A DNA stretch of 64,000 nucleotides from CS4-C045 sp963844115 (GCA_963844115.1 CAWJNN010000054.1:1-64000); one strand, 5' to 3'. Positions 1-8,704 are shown, counted from the stretch's first letter. Made by a program: numbers and translations. The notes: generated by a model from the sequence alone, not told the origin.

Positions 1-4
1 TTTT

Positions 5-30
5 GGCCGGATCACGATCCGGCTTTTTTT
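5..30 (+). terminator. Rho-independent terminator of an upstream gene outside the window
   Basis: A 7-bp GC-rich stem (GCCGGAT / ATCCGGC) closes a 4-base loop and is followed by seven T on the plus strand. The gene it ends lies left of the window. The minus strand has only four T after the stem, so plus-strand use is favoured. Confidence 0.8.
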
Positions 31-154
31 ATGCGCTTTCGTCAACCTGTCGTCGGTACGATAACCAACGGAAGAAACCCGGTAGGGTCGCTATAACGCA
101 TAATGCGATACGGAACCTATCGCGAACAAGCCGTTTGACTGGTGCGGGCTTCGA

Positions 155-973
155 ATGAATGAAGAACTGGAAAGCACTGCGCCGCGACCGAGTCGTGTGT
201 GGATCAAGCTGGTCGTGCTGGGTATCGTTGCGGCCGCCATTGCGGCTGGATTCTATTTCTTGGGCGACAGTCTATCGTTGGAGAACCTTGCTCAACAGGA
301 GAAAGGTTTACGCCAGTTTCAGAAGGATCATCCGATACTGGTTTACGCAATAGCGTATCTCGTCTACGTCACGGTGACCGGATTGTCTTTGCCCGGAGCG
401 GCCGCATTGACGCTGGTTTACGGTTGGTATTTTGGCTTGCTGCGAGGTGTGATTCTGGTCAGCTTTGCCTCGACGTCGGGCGCTACGATCGCTTTCTTGT
501 TAAGCCGTTACCTGTTTCGCGACGCCATCCAAAACAAGTTCGGTGATCGGCTGGAATCCTTCAACCGGGCCTTGGAACGGGAAGGGGCCTTTTACCTGTT
601 TACACTGCGGCTTATTCCCGCCGTCCCCTTCTTTGTGATCAACGTTGTGATGGGGCTGACGCCTGTTCGCGTGCCAACCTATTGGTGGGTGAGCCAACTG
701 GGCATGCTGCCCGGAACCATTGCGTTCGTTTTTGCTGGATCGACGTTCCCGGATCTTACCACCTTGGCCGAGAAAGGTGCGGGGGGCGTCATCACACTTC
801 CTCTGATTATCGCCTTTGTCATTTTGGGGCTATTCCCGCTGCTCGTGAAGAAGATCATGCAGCGGTTTCGCAAAACGCCACCCACCCAAGACATGATGAC
901 CAGGCAGGATGAAGCCAACTCACTCGGAAGGGCCGCGAGCGACCCTTCGAATCCCTATCGCCCACCCGGTTAA
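155..973 (+). CDS. TVP38/TMEM64 (DedA-like, VTT domain) inner-membrane protein
   Basis: The 272-residue protein has an N-terminal membrane segment (about residues 17-37) followed by the hydrophobic core expected of the VTT/SNARE-associated family. Family-type stretches are visible: a Gly/Ala-rich loop 'LSLPGAAALT' with 'YGWYFG', then 'SGATIAFLLSRY', then 'RLIPAVPFFVINVVMGL', and a last helix with 'GMLPGTIAFVFAGS'. The Pro-bearing re-entrant motifs and the conserved Arg before 'IPAVPF' support the family call. Relatives are implicated in lipid or polyprenyl-phosphate translocation; the substrate here cannot be read from sequence. A short charged, Pro-rich tail ends the protein. It is convergent with the minus-strand block that ends at 987, only 13 bp away. 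No strong ribosome site precedes the ATG, so the start is not certain. Confidence 0.88.
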   Translation: MNEELESTAPRPSRVWIKLVVLGIVAAAIAAGFYFLGDSLSLENLAQQEKGLRQFQKDHPILVYAIAYLVYVTVTGLSLPGAAALTLVYGWYFGLLRGVILVSFASTSGATIAFLLSRYLFRDAIQNKFGDRLESFNRALEREGAFYLFTLRLIPAVPFFVINVVMGLTPVRVPTYWWVSQLGMLPGTIAFVFAGSTFPDLTTLAEKGAGGVITLPLIIAFVILGLFPLLVKKIMQRFRKTPPTQDMMTRQDEANSLGRAASDPSNPYRPPG

Positions 974-986
974 GCAGCGCCCGCGC

Positions 987-1310
987 TCAACGGGCATCCG
1001 AGACTGGCTTGTTCGTACGGCGGCCGCGCGGCCGGAGGATCGCGAGTACGATCAGAGCGGCGATCAGAAAAATGGCCACTTTGGGAAACCGCGCGATCAC
1101 AATGACGACGACTACGATCCCGATCCAAACCGTCGGTGACATCTGTTTGAGTTGTGGCTGTGCGAGCCAGACGGCACATAACGTCGCTCCGATGCGTATT
1201 GCCGAAGCGATCCACGCTTGGGTGGTTCCGCTGGCCGGATACCAGATGTAACAGGGAATACCGATGGCCAAGATCAGGATAGCCAAGATGCCGAGCAGCG
1301 TGCGAGGCAT
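987..1310 (-). CDS. Small multi-pass membrane protein, unknown function
   Basis: This 107-residue protein is mostly hydrophobic, with about three or four predicted membrane segments: an N-terminal 'LLGILAILILAIGIPCYIWY', a central helix, and a Val/Ile-rich pair 'WIGIVVVVIVIA' and 'IFLIAALIVLAIL'. A basic C-terminal tail follows. The start lies 3 bp after the stop of the dead-protease/dead-hydrolase gene, so it is the last gene of the long minus-strand block and is probably co-translated with its neighbour. I do not recognise a family. Hydrophobicity and tight packing support it being real. Confidence 0.6.
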   Translation of the reverse strand: MPRTLLGILAILILAIGIPCYIWYPASGTTQAWIASAIRIGATLCAVWLAQPQLKQMSPTVWIGIVVVVIVIARFPKVAIFLIAALIVLAILRPRGRRTNKPVSDAR

Positions 1311-1313
1311 AGA

Positions 1314-3284
1314 TTAGATTCGATCCAAGCTGTCAATCCAGCGGACCAATTCCGAAACTTCGTCATCGTCCAGGTATCGCCCTGTCCCGTCCAATTCGCG
1401 CGTGGTGACCGGGTAATGAAGTTTTGCGAATTCTTTCCGTTGGATCTTAATTCGCTGCGCGGCATCGTGTTGCGCGCCATAGACCCAGTAGACAGCTGCA
1501 CGTGCGGCGGGCTGTAAGGGTGGTACGTCGAGCTGGGCTGGCATGGCCGCGTCAACAGGCGCTAGGGCGTGGATTTGCGTCTTGTCGGCCGCGAATACGT
1601 AGAAGGCCATGACGCCACCTGCTTCCCAGCCATGGACGACCGTGCGCGCCGCATCGACCTCGTACTTTTCCGACAACTCGGCCAGCGCTCGGTTTACGAA
1701 TTCGGCTTCATCGGGATGCCAGCGCTGGGAATCGTGCGCTCGTGGTGCAAGAAGTATCAGGTCGTTCGCGTCACAATGATCCTTCCAGCGTTCTAACAGC
1801 TGCTTCTGATTGAACCGACCGGGTTGGTGCAGCCATACCAGGACACCGTGAGGTATCGCTGAATTGTAGTTCTTCGGAATGTAGGCCACGCATTCATTCT
1901 TGAATTCCGGCAGCTTGATTTCGACGATACCGACGTCTTCGACCGTAAGCGAGTCGTCTTTGTCTATTTCATGAGCAGGAGGAAGCTTTTCGGGTACGTC
2001 GGTAGGCAGATCACCGAGCGTCACCTGGCGGTTGAGTGCTTCGTCGCCTCGCTTCCATTCGATTCCGACCTCTTCTCCGGGCATGGCGGAAACCAGGGCG
2101 TCATAAAGATCGTTGCGGCGCCGGATGGTTTTGCCGGCGAGTTTTACGATCCGATCGCCAGGCTGCAGATCGGCCGCCGCGGCGGCGCTATCGGGAAACA
2201 CATAGCGAACAACGACTCCCTGGCCGTTTTCACTGGCGCGGCGAGGGAGAATTCCCAAAAAAGGGTGGGCGTAAGGCGGCAGCTTGTCGACCAACGGGAC
2301 ATCAAACTCCAGCCGTTCGTCCTTCCGCTCAACGACCAGATGGACCGTTTCCCCAGCATATAAGGGGCCCAGTTGGTGCATTAGCTGCGCACGATTGGAG
2401 ATTGGCTTGCCATTCATTTCGACGATCTTGTCGCCCGTCTGCAGGCCCGCTTCGCGCGCGGGACCGCCAGGGCGAACGTTGGCAAGCACGGGGACTACGC
2501 CAAACTGATCGTGACCCTTGATATTGACCCCCAGCATTCCGGGATAGAGGTCCTTACCCTTCTTGAGTTCCGGAAGCATCTTATTGATGTGAGTCAGCGG
2601 AACGCCAAAGCCGATTCCGGAGTCGTACCATTCCACTCCGGCAAATTTCTGATTCGATTGGGGGGAAAGCGGTACCAGCACGCCCAGCACCTGTCCGCGA
2701 ATATCCACCAGTGGCCCGCCGTAGTTACTGGGCGAGATCTTGGCGTCCGTCTGGACGGCCTTGCCCCAAATTCGATTGACCGCGCTGACAATGCCAACGG
2801 AAACATTGGATTGGTCGGCGCTAAAGGTACGTCCGACCGCAATCGCCCATGCGCCCGGCATCACCATGTCGTCCGGGGCCGGCTGCGCCGTCGACAACGG
2901 CGGGTCATCGTCCTTTAGTTCGATTTTTAACAGCACTAGCGATCGGCTGTGGTCGCGGGCAACCAGTTTCGCAGGGCGGCTTTTCCCATTCGGCAGGTCG
3001 ACCAGGATCGTTGACGGTTGCCGCACGAAATTAAAGCTGCTGGAAACGAGATAACCGTCTGGCGAGACGATCAGCCCGCTGCAGGGGCCTTCGCCAATCG
3101 AGACCCGACCGACGTTCGCCACTCCACCGACCGTTCGAATCCTCACCACAGCGGGAGCGACTCGCGCAACGGCGGACTGCATTGCCGCTTCTTCCAGCTG
3201 CGCTAGATCCGCCCCGCCAAAGGAACCCTGGTTTGGCAGCGCGAGGATCGCAAACAGCAATCCGAAAGGTATGAGTCGTGTCAT
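1314..3284 (-). CDS. Secreted HtrA-like pseudoprotease, two PDZ domains, C-terminal pseudo-alpha/beta-hydrolase
   Basis: The 656-residue protein has a signal peptide (1-19). A trypsin/HtrA-like domain spans about 40-235, two PDZ domains about 247-330 and 340-425, and an alpha/beta-hydrolase-like domain about 450-656. All three protease triad positions look lost: the HtrA 'N-x-H-V' position reads 'SSSFNF' (Phe84), the Asp motif reads 'RDHSRSLVLLK', and the Ser loop 'GNSGGP' reads 'SNYGGPL' with Tyr188 in place of Ser. The hydrolase nucleophile elbow G-x-S-x-G reads 'GWEAGG', with Glu554 in place of Ser. PDZ carboxylate-binding regions ('AREAGLQTGDKIVEMNG', 'AAAADLQPGDRIVKLAG') look intact. It probably acts as a binding scaffold in the periplasm, beside an intact HtrA and another dead one. 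Confidence 0.85.
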   Translation of the reverse strand: MTRLIPFGLLFAILALPNQGSFGGADLAQLEEAAMQSAVARVAPAVVRIRTVGGVANVGRVSIGEGPCSGLIVSPDGYLVSSSFNFVRQPSTILVDLPNGKSRPAKLVARDHSRSLVLLKIELKDDDPPLSTAQPAPDDMVMPGAWAIAVGRTFSADQSNVSVGIVSAVNRIWGKAVQTDAKISPSNYGGPLVDIRGQVLGVLVPLSPQSNQKFAGVEWYDSGIGFGVPLTHINKMLPELKKGKDLYPGMLGVNIKGHDQFGVVPVLANVRPGGPAREAGLQTGDKIVEMNGKPISNRAQLMHQLGPLYAGETVHLVVERKDERLEFDVPLVDKLPPYAHPFLGILPRRASENGQGVVVRYVFPDSAAAAADLQPGDRIVKLAGKTIRRRNDLYDALVSAMPGEEVGIEWKRGDEALNRQVTLGDLPTDVPEKLPPAHEIDKDDSLTVEDVGIVEIKLPEFKNECVAYIPKNYNSAIPHGVLVWLHQPGRFNQKQLLERWKDHCDANDLILLAPRAHDSQRWHPDEAEFVNRALAELSEKYEVDAARTVVHGWEAGGVMAFYVFAADKTQIHALAPVDAAMPAQLDVPPLQPAARAAVYWVYGAQHDAAQRIKIQRKEFAKLHYPVTTRELDGTGRYLDDDEVSELVRWIDSLDRI

Positions 3285-4422
3285 GGATTGCTCTCCGTCG
3301 CGCCTGTCTGTTCAGTTGGATCACCTTTAACTGATCGTCGCGGCGAACGGTAATTTGTAGCGCGTCTTTTCCGTCAATACGCCGACATTCGAAATCGAGT
3401 TGGTCCAAGGACTGAATCAAGATATTGTTCACAAACAGGATCAAATCGTCGCCGCGCAGACCGGCCGTTTCCGCCGGTGAGCCGGACCGAACGGCGTCGA
3501 TGAATGGGGGTGTGTTGTCGACGACGTCTGGTACCAGCACGATGCCCAGCGCCGCCAGGTCGATCGGCTTTCGCGGCAGCAGCGCCAGCGGATCGTGTCG
3601 AGGTCGGGTCTTGCCGGCCTTAATGTCGTCGATGGCCTGCTGTAATTGAGCGATCGGCAACGAGTAATTCAGCCATGTATTGTCTTCGGCGTTTCGCAAA
3701 TCCTTTCCCACCAGGCCTAGCAATTCGCCCCGCAAACTGGTCAGCGCGCTGCCGGCCGCTCCGGGATTGTTCGTCAGGGCATCGGTGACGTAAACCGGAC
3801 CCGAATAGGGTGTCTTAAAGACGCCCCTTCGCGCGGACAATTCCGTCACCGCCGCCACGACGCCACGTTGGACACTTACCGGCTCATCCCCCGTCGCCAC
3901 GCCAAACAGGTTACTGAACGCGAAGATTCGCTGCCCTGCTTGACCAATCGCGATTTTGCTGAGATCGAAGGACGGAAGCTTTTCTTCGGATTCAACTTTC
4001 AGAATCGCGATTTCCAAGTGCGGATCCGCGCCAACCAACGTGGATTCAAAACGGCGGCCGTCATCCAGGATGACGATCGGGAATTCCGTATCCAGCACAT
4101 AGCTCCAGACGGTAAGCACATGTCCCTCTGGCGAGATCAAGAGCCCCGTCTGATAGGCCTCCAGGCCGCGCAGCCCGCCGGCGCCATAGATTTTCACGAC
4201 TTTGGGCAGCACGCGATTGATCGCGGCGACGTTTGGCGAGTTGGCATCCGCGAAGCCGACCGCGGCAAGCATGACGATCACGCTGACGAGCGTTGTGATC
4301 GTGGATCGTGTCCTAACATTGCGCGAATTCGTAGGATGGCCACTCCTGGCCGTCTTTTGTCGAGCAAGCGTGCTCGACCTACGTCCAGCGTAAATGCGTG
4401 GTTGCTGTATCATCTGATTCAA
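3031..4422 (-). CDS. Second HtrA-like pseudoprotease with one PDZ domain; both ends of the frame uncertain
   Basis: The body of this 463-codon frame is a secreted HtrA-like domain followed by one PDZ domain ('PAETAGLRGDDLILFVNN'). Catalytic positions are degenerate: the His region reads 'LTVWSYVL', the Asp region 'DPHLEIAILKV', and the Ser loop 'NPGAAGSAL' with Ala at the nucleophile. The last 85 or so codons run 254 bp into the next gene, whose own frame carries a signal peptide; they are Arg-rich and look like shadow sequence. A stop in another frame (TCA at 3312-3314 on the plus strand) would end the protein just before the next gene after a one-base shift. At the other end, the first 35 or so codons read through a palindromic repeat and a tandem repeat, so the true start is probably nearer the signal-like segment (for example GTG at 4281). 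Confidence 0.65.
   Translation of the reverse strand: MNQMIQQPRIYAGRRSSTLARQKTARSGHPTNSRNVRTRSTITTLVSVIVMLAAVGFADANSPNVAAINRVLPKVVKIYGAGGLRGLEAYQTGLLISPEGHVLTVWSYVLDTEFPIVILDDGRRFESTLVGADPHLEIAILKVESEEKLPSFDLSKIAIGQAGQRIFAFSNLFGVATGDEPVSVQRGVVAAVTELSARRGVFKTPYSGPVYVTDALTNNPGAAGSALTSLRGELLGLVGKDLRNAEDNTWLNYSLPIAQLQQAIDDIKAGKTRPRHDPLALLPRKPIDLAALGIVLVPDVVDNTPPFIDAVRSGSPAETAGLRGDDLILFVNNILIQSLDQLDFECRRIDGKDALQITVRRDDQLKVIQLNRQARRRAIHDTTHTFRIAVCDPRAAKPGFLWRGGSSAAGRSGNAVRRCASRSRCGEDSNGRWSGERRSGLDWRRPLQRADRLARRLSRFQQL
4331..4382. repeat. REP-like 52-bp element with two hairpins inside GTAGG...CCTAC ends
   Basis: The element is bounded by an inverted GTAGG/CCTAC pair and contains two internal hairpins: GGCC-N6-GGCC at 4338-4351, and an 8-bp stem GTCGAGCA/TGCTCGAC with a 4-base loop at 4359-4378. 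It sits in the short gap before the second HtrA-like gene. The layout is that of bacterial REP/BIME elements. The family is not identical to the palindromes around the transposase at 30.3-30.9 kb. Confidence 0.6.
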
Positions 4423-4580
4423 CTCTGTCTAATTCAACTCTGTCTAATTCAACTCTGTCTAATTCAACTCTGCTATTCAACTGTGTCTTATTCAACTGTG
4501 TCTTATTCAACTGTGTCTTATTCAACTGTGTCTTATTCAACTGTGTCTGATTCAACGGCATCTTTTTCAACAGCGTCCTT
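4418..4580. repeat. 15-bp tandem repeat spanning the end of the HtrA gene
   Basis: About eleven units start with TTCAAC. Three are TTCAACTCTGTCTAA, one is 13 bp, four are TTCAACTGTGTCTTA, one ends in TGA, and two diverged units lie inside the coding end. On the minus strand each full unit encodes Asp-Thr-Val-Glu plus a stop. The coding tail itself is a diverged five-residue repeat (xDAVE), so the array grew out of the 3' end of the gene into the untranslated region. Confidence 0.9.
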
Positions 4581-6383
4581 GAAAGCCCAGCTTTCCAAGT
4601 CAAATCGACCGAACTCTCGATCGCCATGTCGAACGGTCAGCGTTCGCGGCCTCCAGCTTCCCTCCAGCTCGCGAAAATCGCTGAAATAAAATTCGCAGGG
4701 ATCAACATCGTCTCCTGGTAATGCTTCCAATCCGACCATCTGCCCTGATTCGGGGTCGAACATGAAACGCACTGTGACCCCCGCATGGGTACCGAAGAGG
4801 ACGTCGACGAGACCATCGCGACCGAATAGGGGTGCCGTTCCCACGTAGTAAATCTCACCAAACTCCTCGATGCCGTGCTGAAGGAAATGCTGCCAGAGAT
4901 GGAAAGCAATCAGCAAGCCGCCGCTACCTGGCGGATCCAAGGCATCTGCCAAATCGTCATTGAACAGCGCCTGCGCGCGGAAGTCGGGCAATTCCGCTTC
5001 GCCCTTTGTCGGCGAAATCTTCACGATGTAGTTGCCGCCACCGGCATGGGTGGTGACGTTTCCTGAAATTGTCCACTGAGGAGGAAGAGTGGAAAAATCT
5101 CCATTTTCCTGGAACGCCTGCCAGATTCGTTTTTGGTGCAACTCGTTGTAATAGTAATTGGCGTATCCGGTGCGCTTCTGGAAATGTTTCTTCACGATGG
5201 CGGGCATCGGCCGTTTCGTGGGCAGTTTCAGTTTCGGAAGTTGCGGAAGTTTCGGCTCTTTATCTTTGTCTTCGCCTTCCGGCTGAGGTGGCTGTTTCGG
5301 TTTTCCCTCCATACGTTCCGCCAGTTCACCGGTGCGATGAACCCCTTGAAGCCGTACCAGGATCTCGAAGCTTTCTCCGCTGCGACGATATGTCAAAGGC
5401 ACGCGCCAGCCCTTCGGAAAGATGGAAACAACGTTCTTCAAATCGTTCGTCGATCGAACGGGCCGACCGGCAAACTTGACGATTTCGTCATCAAGCCGGA
5501 GGCCGCGGCGGTAAGCGTCCGAATTTCCCAAAATCTCCATCACGACCGGCCGCCCATCTTCGTCGGACGCGACGACGGCACCCAGCGTGGCATGGTCGAC
5601 GATGCGGCCGCTGTGCAGATATCCCAGGAAGTTCTTGATCTGATTGATCGAGATAGCGTAACCGACTCCTACATTGACACGTCCCCGTTTTTCAAATGAT
5701 CCTCGGCCATTGATTCCAATCAGTTCACCTTGCGCATTGAACAGTGGACCACCGGAGTTGCCGGGATTGATCGCGGCGTCGGTCTGAAGGCAATCCGCGT
5801 ACTCCAGCAGTGTCCCGGCCGGATACTGGTAGCGATGGACTCCGGAAATGACGCCGTAGCTGATGGTCGGTTTCAGATCGGTCGCCAATAGGAATGGATT
5901 GCCCGCGACGAACGCCCAGTCGCCAGCACGGATCTTGTCGCTATCGCCCAGCGGTGCGGTCGGAAAGTCATCGCGGCCGAAAAGCTTGATCAAGGCCACA
6001 TCGCCTGTGGGATCGATGCCGACGATCACGGCGTCATACATCTTGCCATCCGCCATGCCGCATTGCATCGCGTTGCCCGATGGCTGGGTGACGTGGAAGT
6101 TGGAAAGTGCATAGCCATCGGGTGAGATCACGACGCCCGATCCTCCTCCGGAACCGCCCTGGCCAAACACCGCCAGCGTGGCCGCGGCCGCTTTCTCAAC
6201 AACCGCGATTCGTTCGGCCTCCGCGCGGAGGACCTCTGGATCTACCGCGTCACTGCCGGTCGTAGGTTCGTCAGCCAGAACGACGGCCATTGCCACGAAG
6301 GTTAACGCAAAGCAAGTCATCGCGAACGTCGTCCTGACAAGCAAGACTGTTCGGTCGCATCTGTAGATAGTCGATACGTTCAT
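4533..6383 (-). CDS. Intact HtrA/DegP-type serine protease with PDZ domain and extra C-terminal domain
   Basis: The trypsin-like domain has the full triad: His in 'LSNFHV', Asp in 'DPTGDVALIKL', and Ser in 'NPGNSGGPL'. One PDZ domain follows, then a Lys/Pro/Glu-rich linker ('KPKQPPQPEGEDKDKEP'), then a roughly 200-residue C-terminal domain rich in Trp, Tyr and Gly that I do not recognise. A signal peptide is present, so it acts in the periplasm or envelope. The start is set at the ATG at 6383, which overlaps the stop of the NPCBM gene as ATGA; an ATG 21 bp upstream is also in frame. The protein ends in a five-residue tandem repeat that continues past the stop. It is the only catalytically competent member of three HtrA relatives in a row. 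Confidence 0.9.
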   Translation of the reverse strand: MNVSTIYRCDRTVLLVRTTFAMTCFALTFVAMAVVLADEPTTGSDAVDPEVLRAEAERIAVVEKAAAATLAVFGQGGSGGGSGVVISPDGYALSNFHVTQPSGNAMQCGMADGKMYDAVIVGIDPTGDVALIKLFGRDDFPTAPLGDSDKIRAGDWAFVAGNPFLLATDLKPTISYGVISGVHRYQYPAGTLLEYADCLQTDAAINPGNSGGPLFNAQGELIGINGRGSFEKRGRVNVGVGYAISINQIKNFLGYLHSGRIVDHATLGAVVASDEDGRPVVMEILGNSDAYRRGLRLDDEIVKFAGRPVRSTNDLKNVVSIFPKGWRVPLTYRRSGESFEILVRLQGVHRTGELAERMEGKPKQPPQPEGEDKDKEPKLPQLPKLKLPTKRPMPAIVKKHFQKRTGYANYYYNELHQKRIWQAFQENGDFSTLPPQWTISGNVTTHAGGGNYIVKISPTKGEAELPDFRAQALFNDDLADALDPPGSGGLLIAFHLWQHFLQHGIEEFGEIYYVGTAPLFGRDGLVDVLFGTHAGVTVRFMFDPESGQMVGLEALPGDDVDPCEFYFSDFRELEGSWRPRTLTVRHGDREFGRFDLESWAFKDAVEKDAVESDTVE

Positions 6384-7615
6384 TTCACCAATCGGGCATT
6401 GCAAAGGTTTAAGTGATCGCCAATATCCTGGTTTTCACCATAGTCGACAAGGATCTCCAATACCGAGATGCCACGGATGTCCAAGGCGATATCTTGTGGC
6501 GGGCTACTGCCGGCGATCTCTTCCGCGAATAGCTCACGGCCATCGCCCGTGATCACGAGCCTGACGTGGCCGTGATCGCGAACTCTCGCATCGATACCGG
6601 CAAGCGCACGAAAAACTTTCACGTCCTCGGGCAACTGATAGGTAACGCTGGTACGGCTGTGCAGCGAAAGCCCCTTGTCGTACGAGACGGTTGAAGCCCT
6701 GCCATCACGGTGCACCCACAGCCGCAGTTTGCCATCGTCGCCCTCCAGCAGACCGCTGCCCATCGCGCGGTTACGCCGGGGTCCGTAGAATTCACGCAGG
6801 GCGGCCATCATCGAGGTCACCGGTAGAAACGGTCGCCAGTCAACGCGGGCGGGTTCCACGTCGCCGAGGAAAACAATCTTTGCCGTTGAAAAATCGATGT
6901 GACGTAGTTCTTTGACCGTTCGGCGGAGGCGAATGCCCGAGGCCAGTTTTAGCTCGATGTCGTTTTCCGTCGGATTCCATTCACGGACCTCTAGTTGCGA
7001 ACCGTAGATGTCGGAGACGTGCAGTATCGCGGGAGGAAAACCGTTTGCACGAGCGGCCAGGTAGACAATACCTTCGACCTTGGCGAGCCGGACGGGAATT
7101 GTTTCATCGTCCAACTGGAACTTGATTGTTTCCGAATTCACGTCCCCCAGTACGCCTTCGAGATAATCGATTCGCGCTTCTTTGCGAATGACCATCAGAT
7201 CACTCTTGGCCTTCCCATGCAGGATGGCTTGCCACTGGCGACGCTGTTCCTGATTCTGGGTTTTAAACCGAGCCGCGCGGAGTTGGCGGGCATCGAGCTG
7301 CAGTCGGTTGCCGTCCGTCAGATGGATCATCGCCTGATTTCCCGTTACCTCGAAACGAGACGCCACCAATTCCGATCCGTCGACCAGTTCCAACCACACA
7401 CGGCCTTCCAATTCGCTAGGTTTGTTTTGAAATGTGATTCGCTGTGTGGCGACGAGCGCTACCTCGGAGGGGCCATCCTTTGTTTCAAGCAGGACGGATT
7501 GCTGCGAAAGTCCATTCAGCTGTCCCTGAACCGTGCTGCCGTCGAGATTCTGGACTTCGACGGGTACGGCAAGGGAGAACGTGGTGAGGAGCAACGAATA
7601 GAGAAAGGCGGGCAT
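6380..7615 (-). CDS. Secreted NPCBM/NEW2-domain protein
   Basis: The 411-residue protein starts with a signal peptide ('FLYSLLLTTFSLAVPVEV'). The first 250 residues are beta-rich repeats with 'DGS', 'DGN' and 'L..G' turns, and the last 120 or so match the NPCBM/NEW2 carbohydrate-binding module, with 'FRALAGIDARVRDHG', 'VRLVITGDGRELF', 'DIRGISVLEILVDYG' and 'HLNLCNARLV'. Such modules are common in planctomycete secreted proteins and are thought to bind glycans. The stop overlaps the ATG of the HtrA protease, and the start follows the 350-residue secreted protein by 23 bp, so translation is probably coupled. A ligand cannot be named. Confidence 0.8.
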   Translation of the reverse strand: MPAFLYSLLLTTFSLAVPVEVQNLDGSTVQGQLNGLSQQSVLLETKDGPSEVALVATQRITFQNKPSELEGRVWLELVDGSELVASRFEVTGNQAMIHLTDGNRLQLDARQLRAARFKTQNQEQRRQWQAILHGKAKSDLMVIRKEARIDYLEGVLGDVNSETIKFQLDDETIPVRLAKVEGIVYLAARANGFPPAILHVSDIYGSQLEVREWNPTENDIELKLASGIRLRRTVKELRHIDFSTAKIVFLGDVEPARVDWRPFLPVTSMMAALREFYGPRRNRAMGSGLLEGDDGKLRLWVHRDGRASTVSYDKGLSLHSRTSVTYQLPEDVKVFRALAGIDARVRDHGHVRLVITGDGRELFAEEIAGSSPPQDIALDIRGISVLEILVDYGENQDIGDHLNLCNARLVK

Positions 7616-7638
7616 CGACGCGGTTGGACCGTTGGGGG

Positions 7639-8691
7639 TTACCGTTTGAGTTTGGCGATTTCGCGGAAGTATTCTTCAATCACTTCGCGGTAATGGGCCG
7701 GATAATCACGTCCGATTTCCTGCATCGCTTGCTCGCGCTGTCTGGGCGGGAGTTCGCCCCAACCGGCGGAACGGCCGATCTCGCGTTTGGTGACCTTTCC
7801 CGGCCCTTTTTGCTCGACCGGCCGGCTGTCCGGCATGGGTCTTGCCGATTGCCCTCCTCCCGAGCCGCTACTCTGCGCTTGGGCCTGCTTATCCTCCTCA
7901 TCTTTGATCAGCTTGTCCAGCATCTCGATGACTTCCCTTTCGACGTCGGTTACCCGCTTGTTCGCTCGACCCAACTCCAATCGGCGGCGGATGTCGTTCA
8001 TGCGGCGCGAGATGTCGTCCAGCGATCCGTCTTTGATTTGAGCCAGGTCGGATCGCATGAGTTGAGCAAGCACGGAGTAGCGGCGCGGGATGTCGTTCTT
8101 GTTTTCCAGAAGACGATCCAGCGCCTCGAGGCCTCGATTCTTGTGAATAAGACGATGGTGAGCGACACCCTGGAAGAACAGCAGGGTAGGGCGATCGAAG
8201 ACATCGTTGATGGTGAGCCCCTCCAGCTGCTGAAGCGCCTCGTCAAAGTACATGCCCTGTGCAAGACTTCGCCCTAGTAGCAGGCGAAGATTGTTTTTGA
8301 TCAACGGCGGCAGTGATTCGTCATCCAGCCACTGGGCGTCGGCCGCTACAATTGGCGTCGCGCCATGCTGGGACGCCGCGATCAGGGGCAGGGCACGAGG
8401 CTCGACCAGCGCGATGGTGGCGGCGACACGCTGAGCAACATCAAGTCGATCGTCCGTTTCGCTCGTTCCCCAAAGTTCGTTTGCCAGTTCGCGCGTTTCC
8501 GCGGCGGTTTCCCGTTCGACCAGCCACGCGACCAGCTGTTGCTGTATTTCGGCAGGTGTCAGGATCTGCCAGCTGGCCTCCGCCGTCAGATCGTCCGTGT
8601 CGATCGCCGCCATTTTATCAGCGTAGACCAGCGGCGCGAGACCCAGCAGGGCAAGGGTGAGGACAATCGTTGAGCGAGTTGTTAAAGACAT
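7639..8691 (-). CDS. Secreted helical protein of the Bat-like operon, unknown function
   Basis: The 350-residue protein has a signal peptide (1-24, ending 'LVYA'). A TPR-like helical body follows ('RSLAQGMYFDEALQQLEGL', 'LLFFQGVAHHRL'), then a Gln/Ser/Gly linker and a conserved-looking C-terminal block 'WGELPPRQREQAMQEIG' followed by 'YPAHYREVIEEYFREIAKL'. I have seen this tail motif in planctomycete proteins encoded next to VWA/BatA genes, but I know no biochemical role. It starts 13 bp after the stop of the GQ-repeat protein. An envelope adaptor is a reasonable guess, not more. Confidence 0.65.
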   Translation of the reverse strand: MSLTTRSTIVLTLALLGLAPLVYADKMAAIDTDDLTAEASWQILTPAEIQQQLVAWLVERETAAETRELANELWGTSETDDRLDVAQRVAATIALVEPRALPLIAASQHGATPIVAADAQWLDDESLPPLIKNNLRLLLGRSLAQGMYFDEALQQLEGLTINDVFDRPTLLFFQGVAHHRLIHKNRGLEALDRLLENKNDIPRRYSVLAQLMRSDLAQIKDGSLDDISRRMNDIRRRLELGRANKRVTDVEREVIEMLDKLIKDEEDKQAQAQSSGSGGGQSARPMPDSRPVEQKGPGKVTKREIGRSAGWGELPPRQREQAMQEIGRDYPAHYREVIEEYFREIAKLKR

Positions 8692-8704
8692 GGCGCTTCC
8701 CTCT

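Noticed and set aside
7624..8277. A 217-codon plus-strand frame opposite the secreted helical protein, and similar long antisense frames elsewhere (for example 13137-14378, 48007-49320)
   Set aside because: GC-rich codon bias on one strand commonly leaves the opposite frame open; the minus-strand genes have signal peptides and domains, the antisense frames have none.
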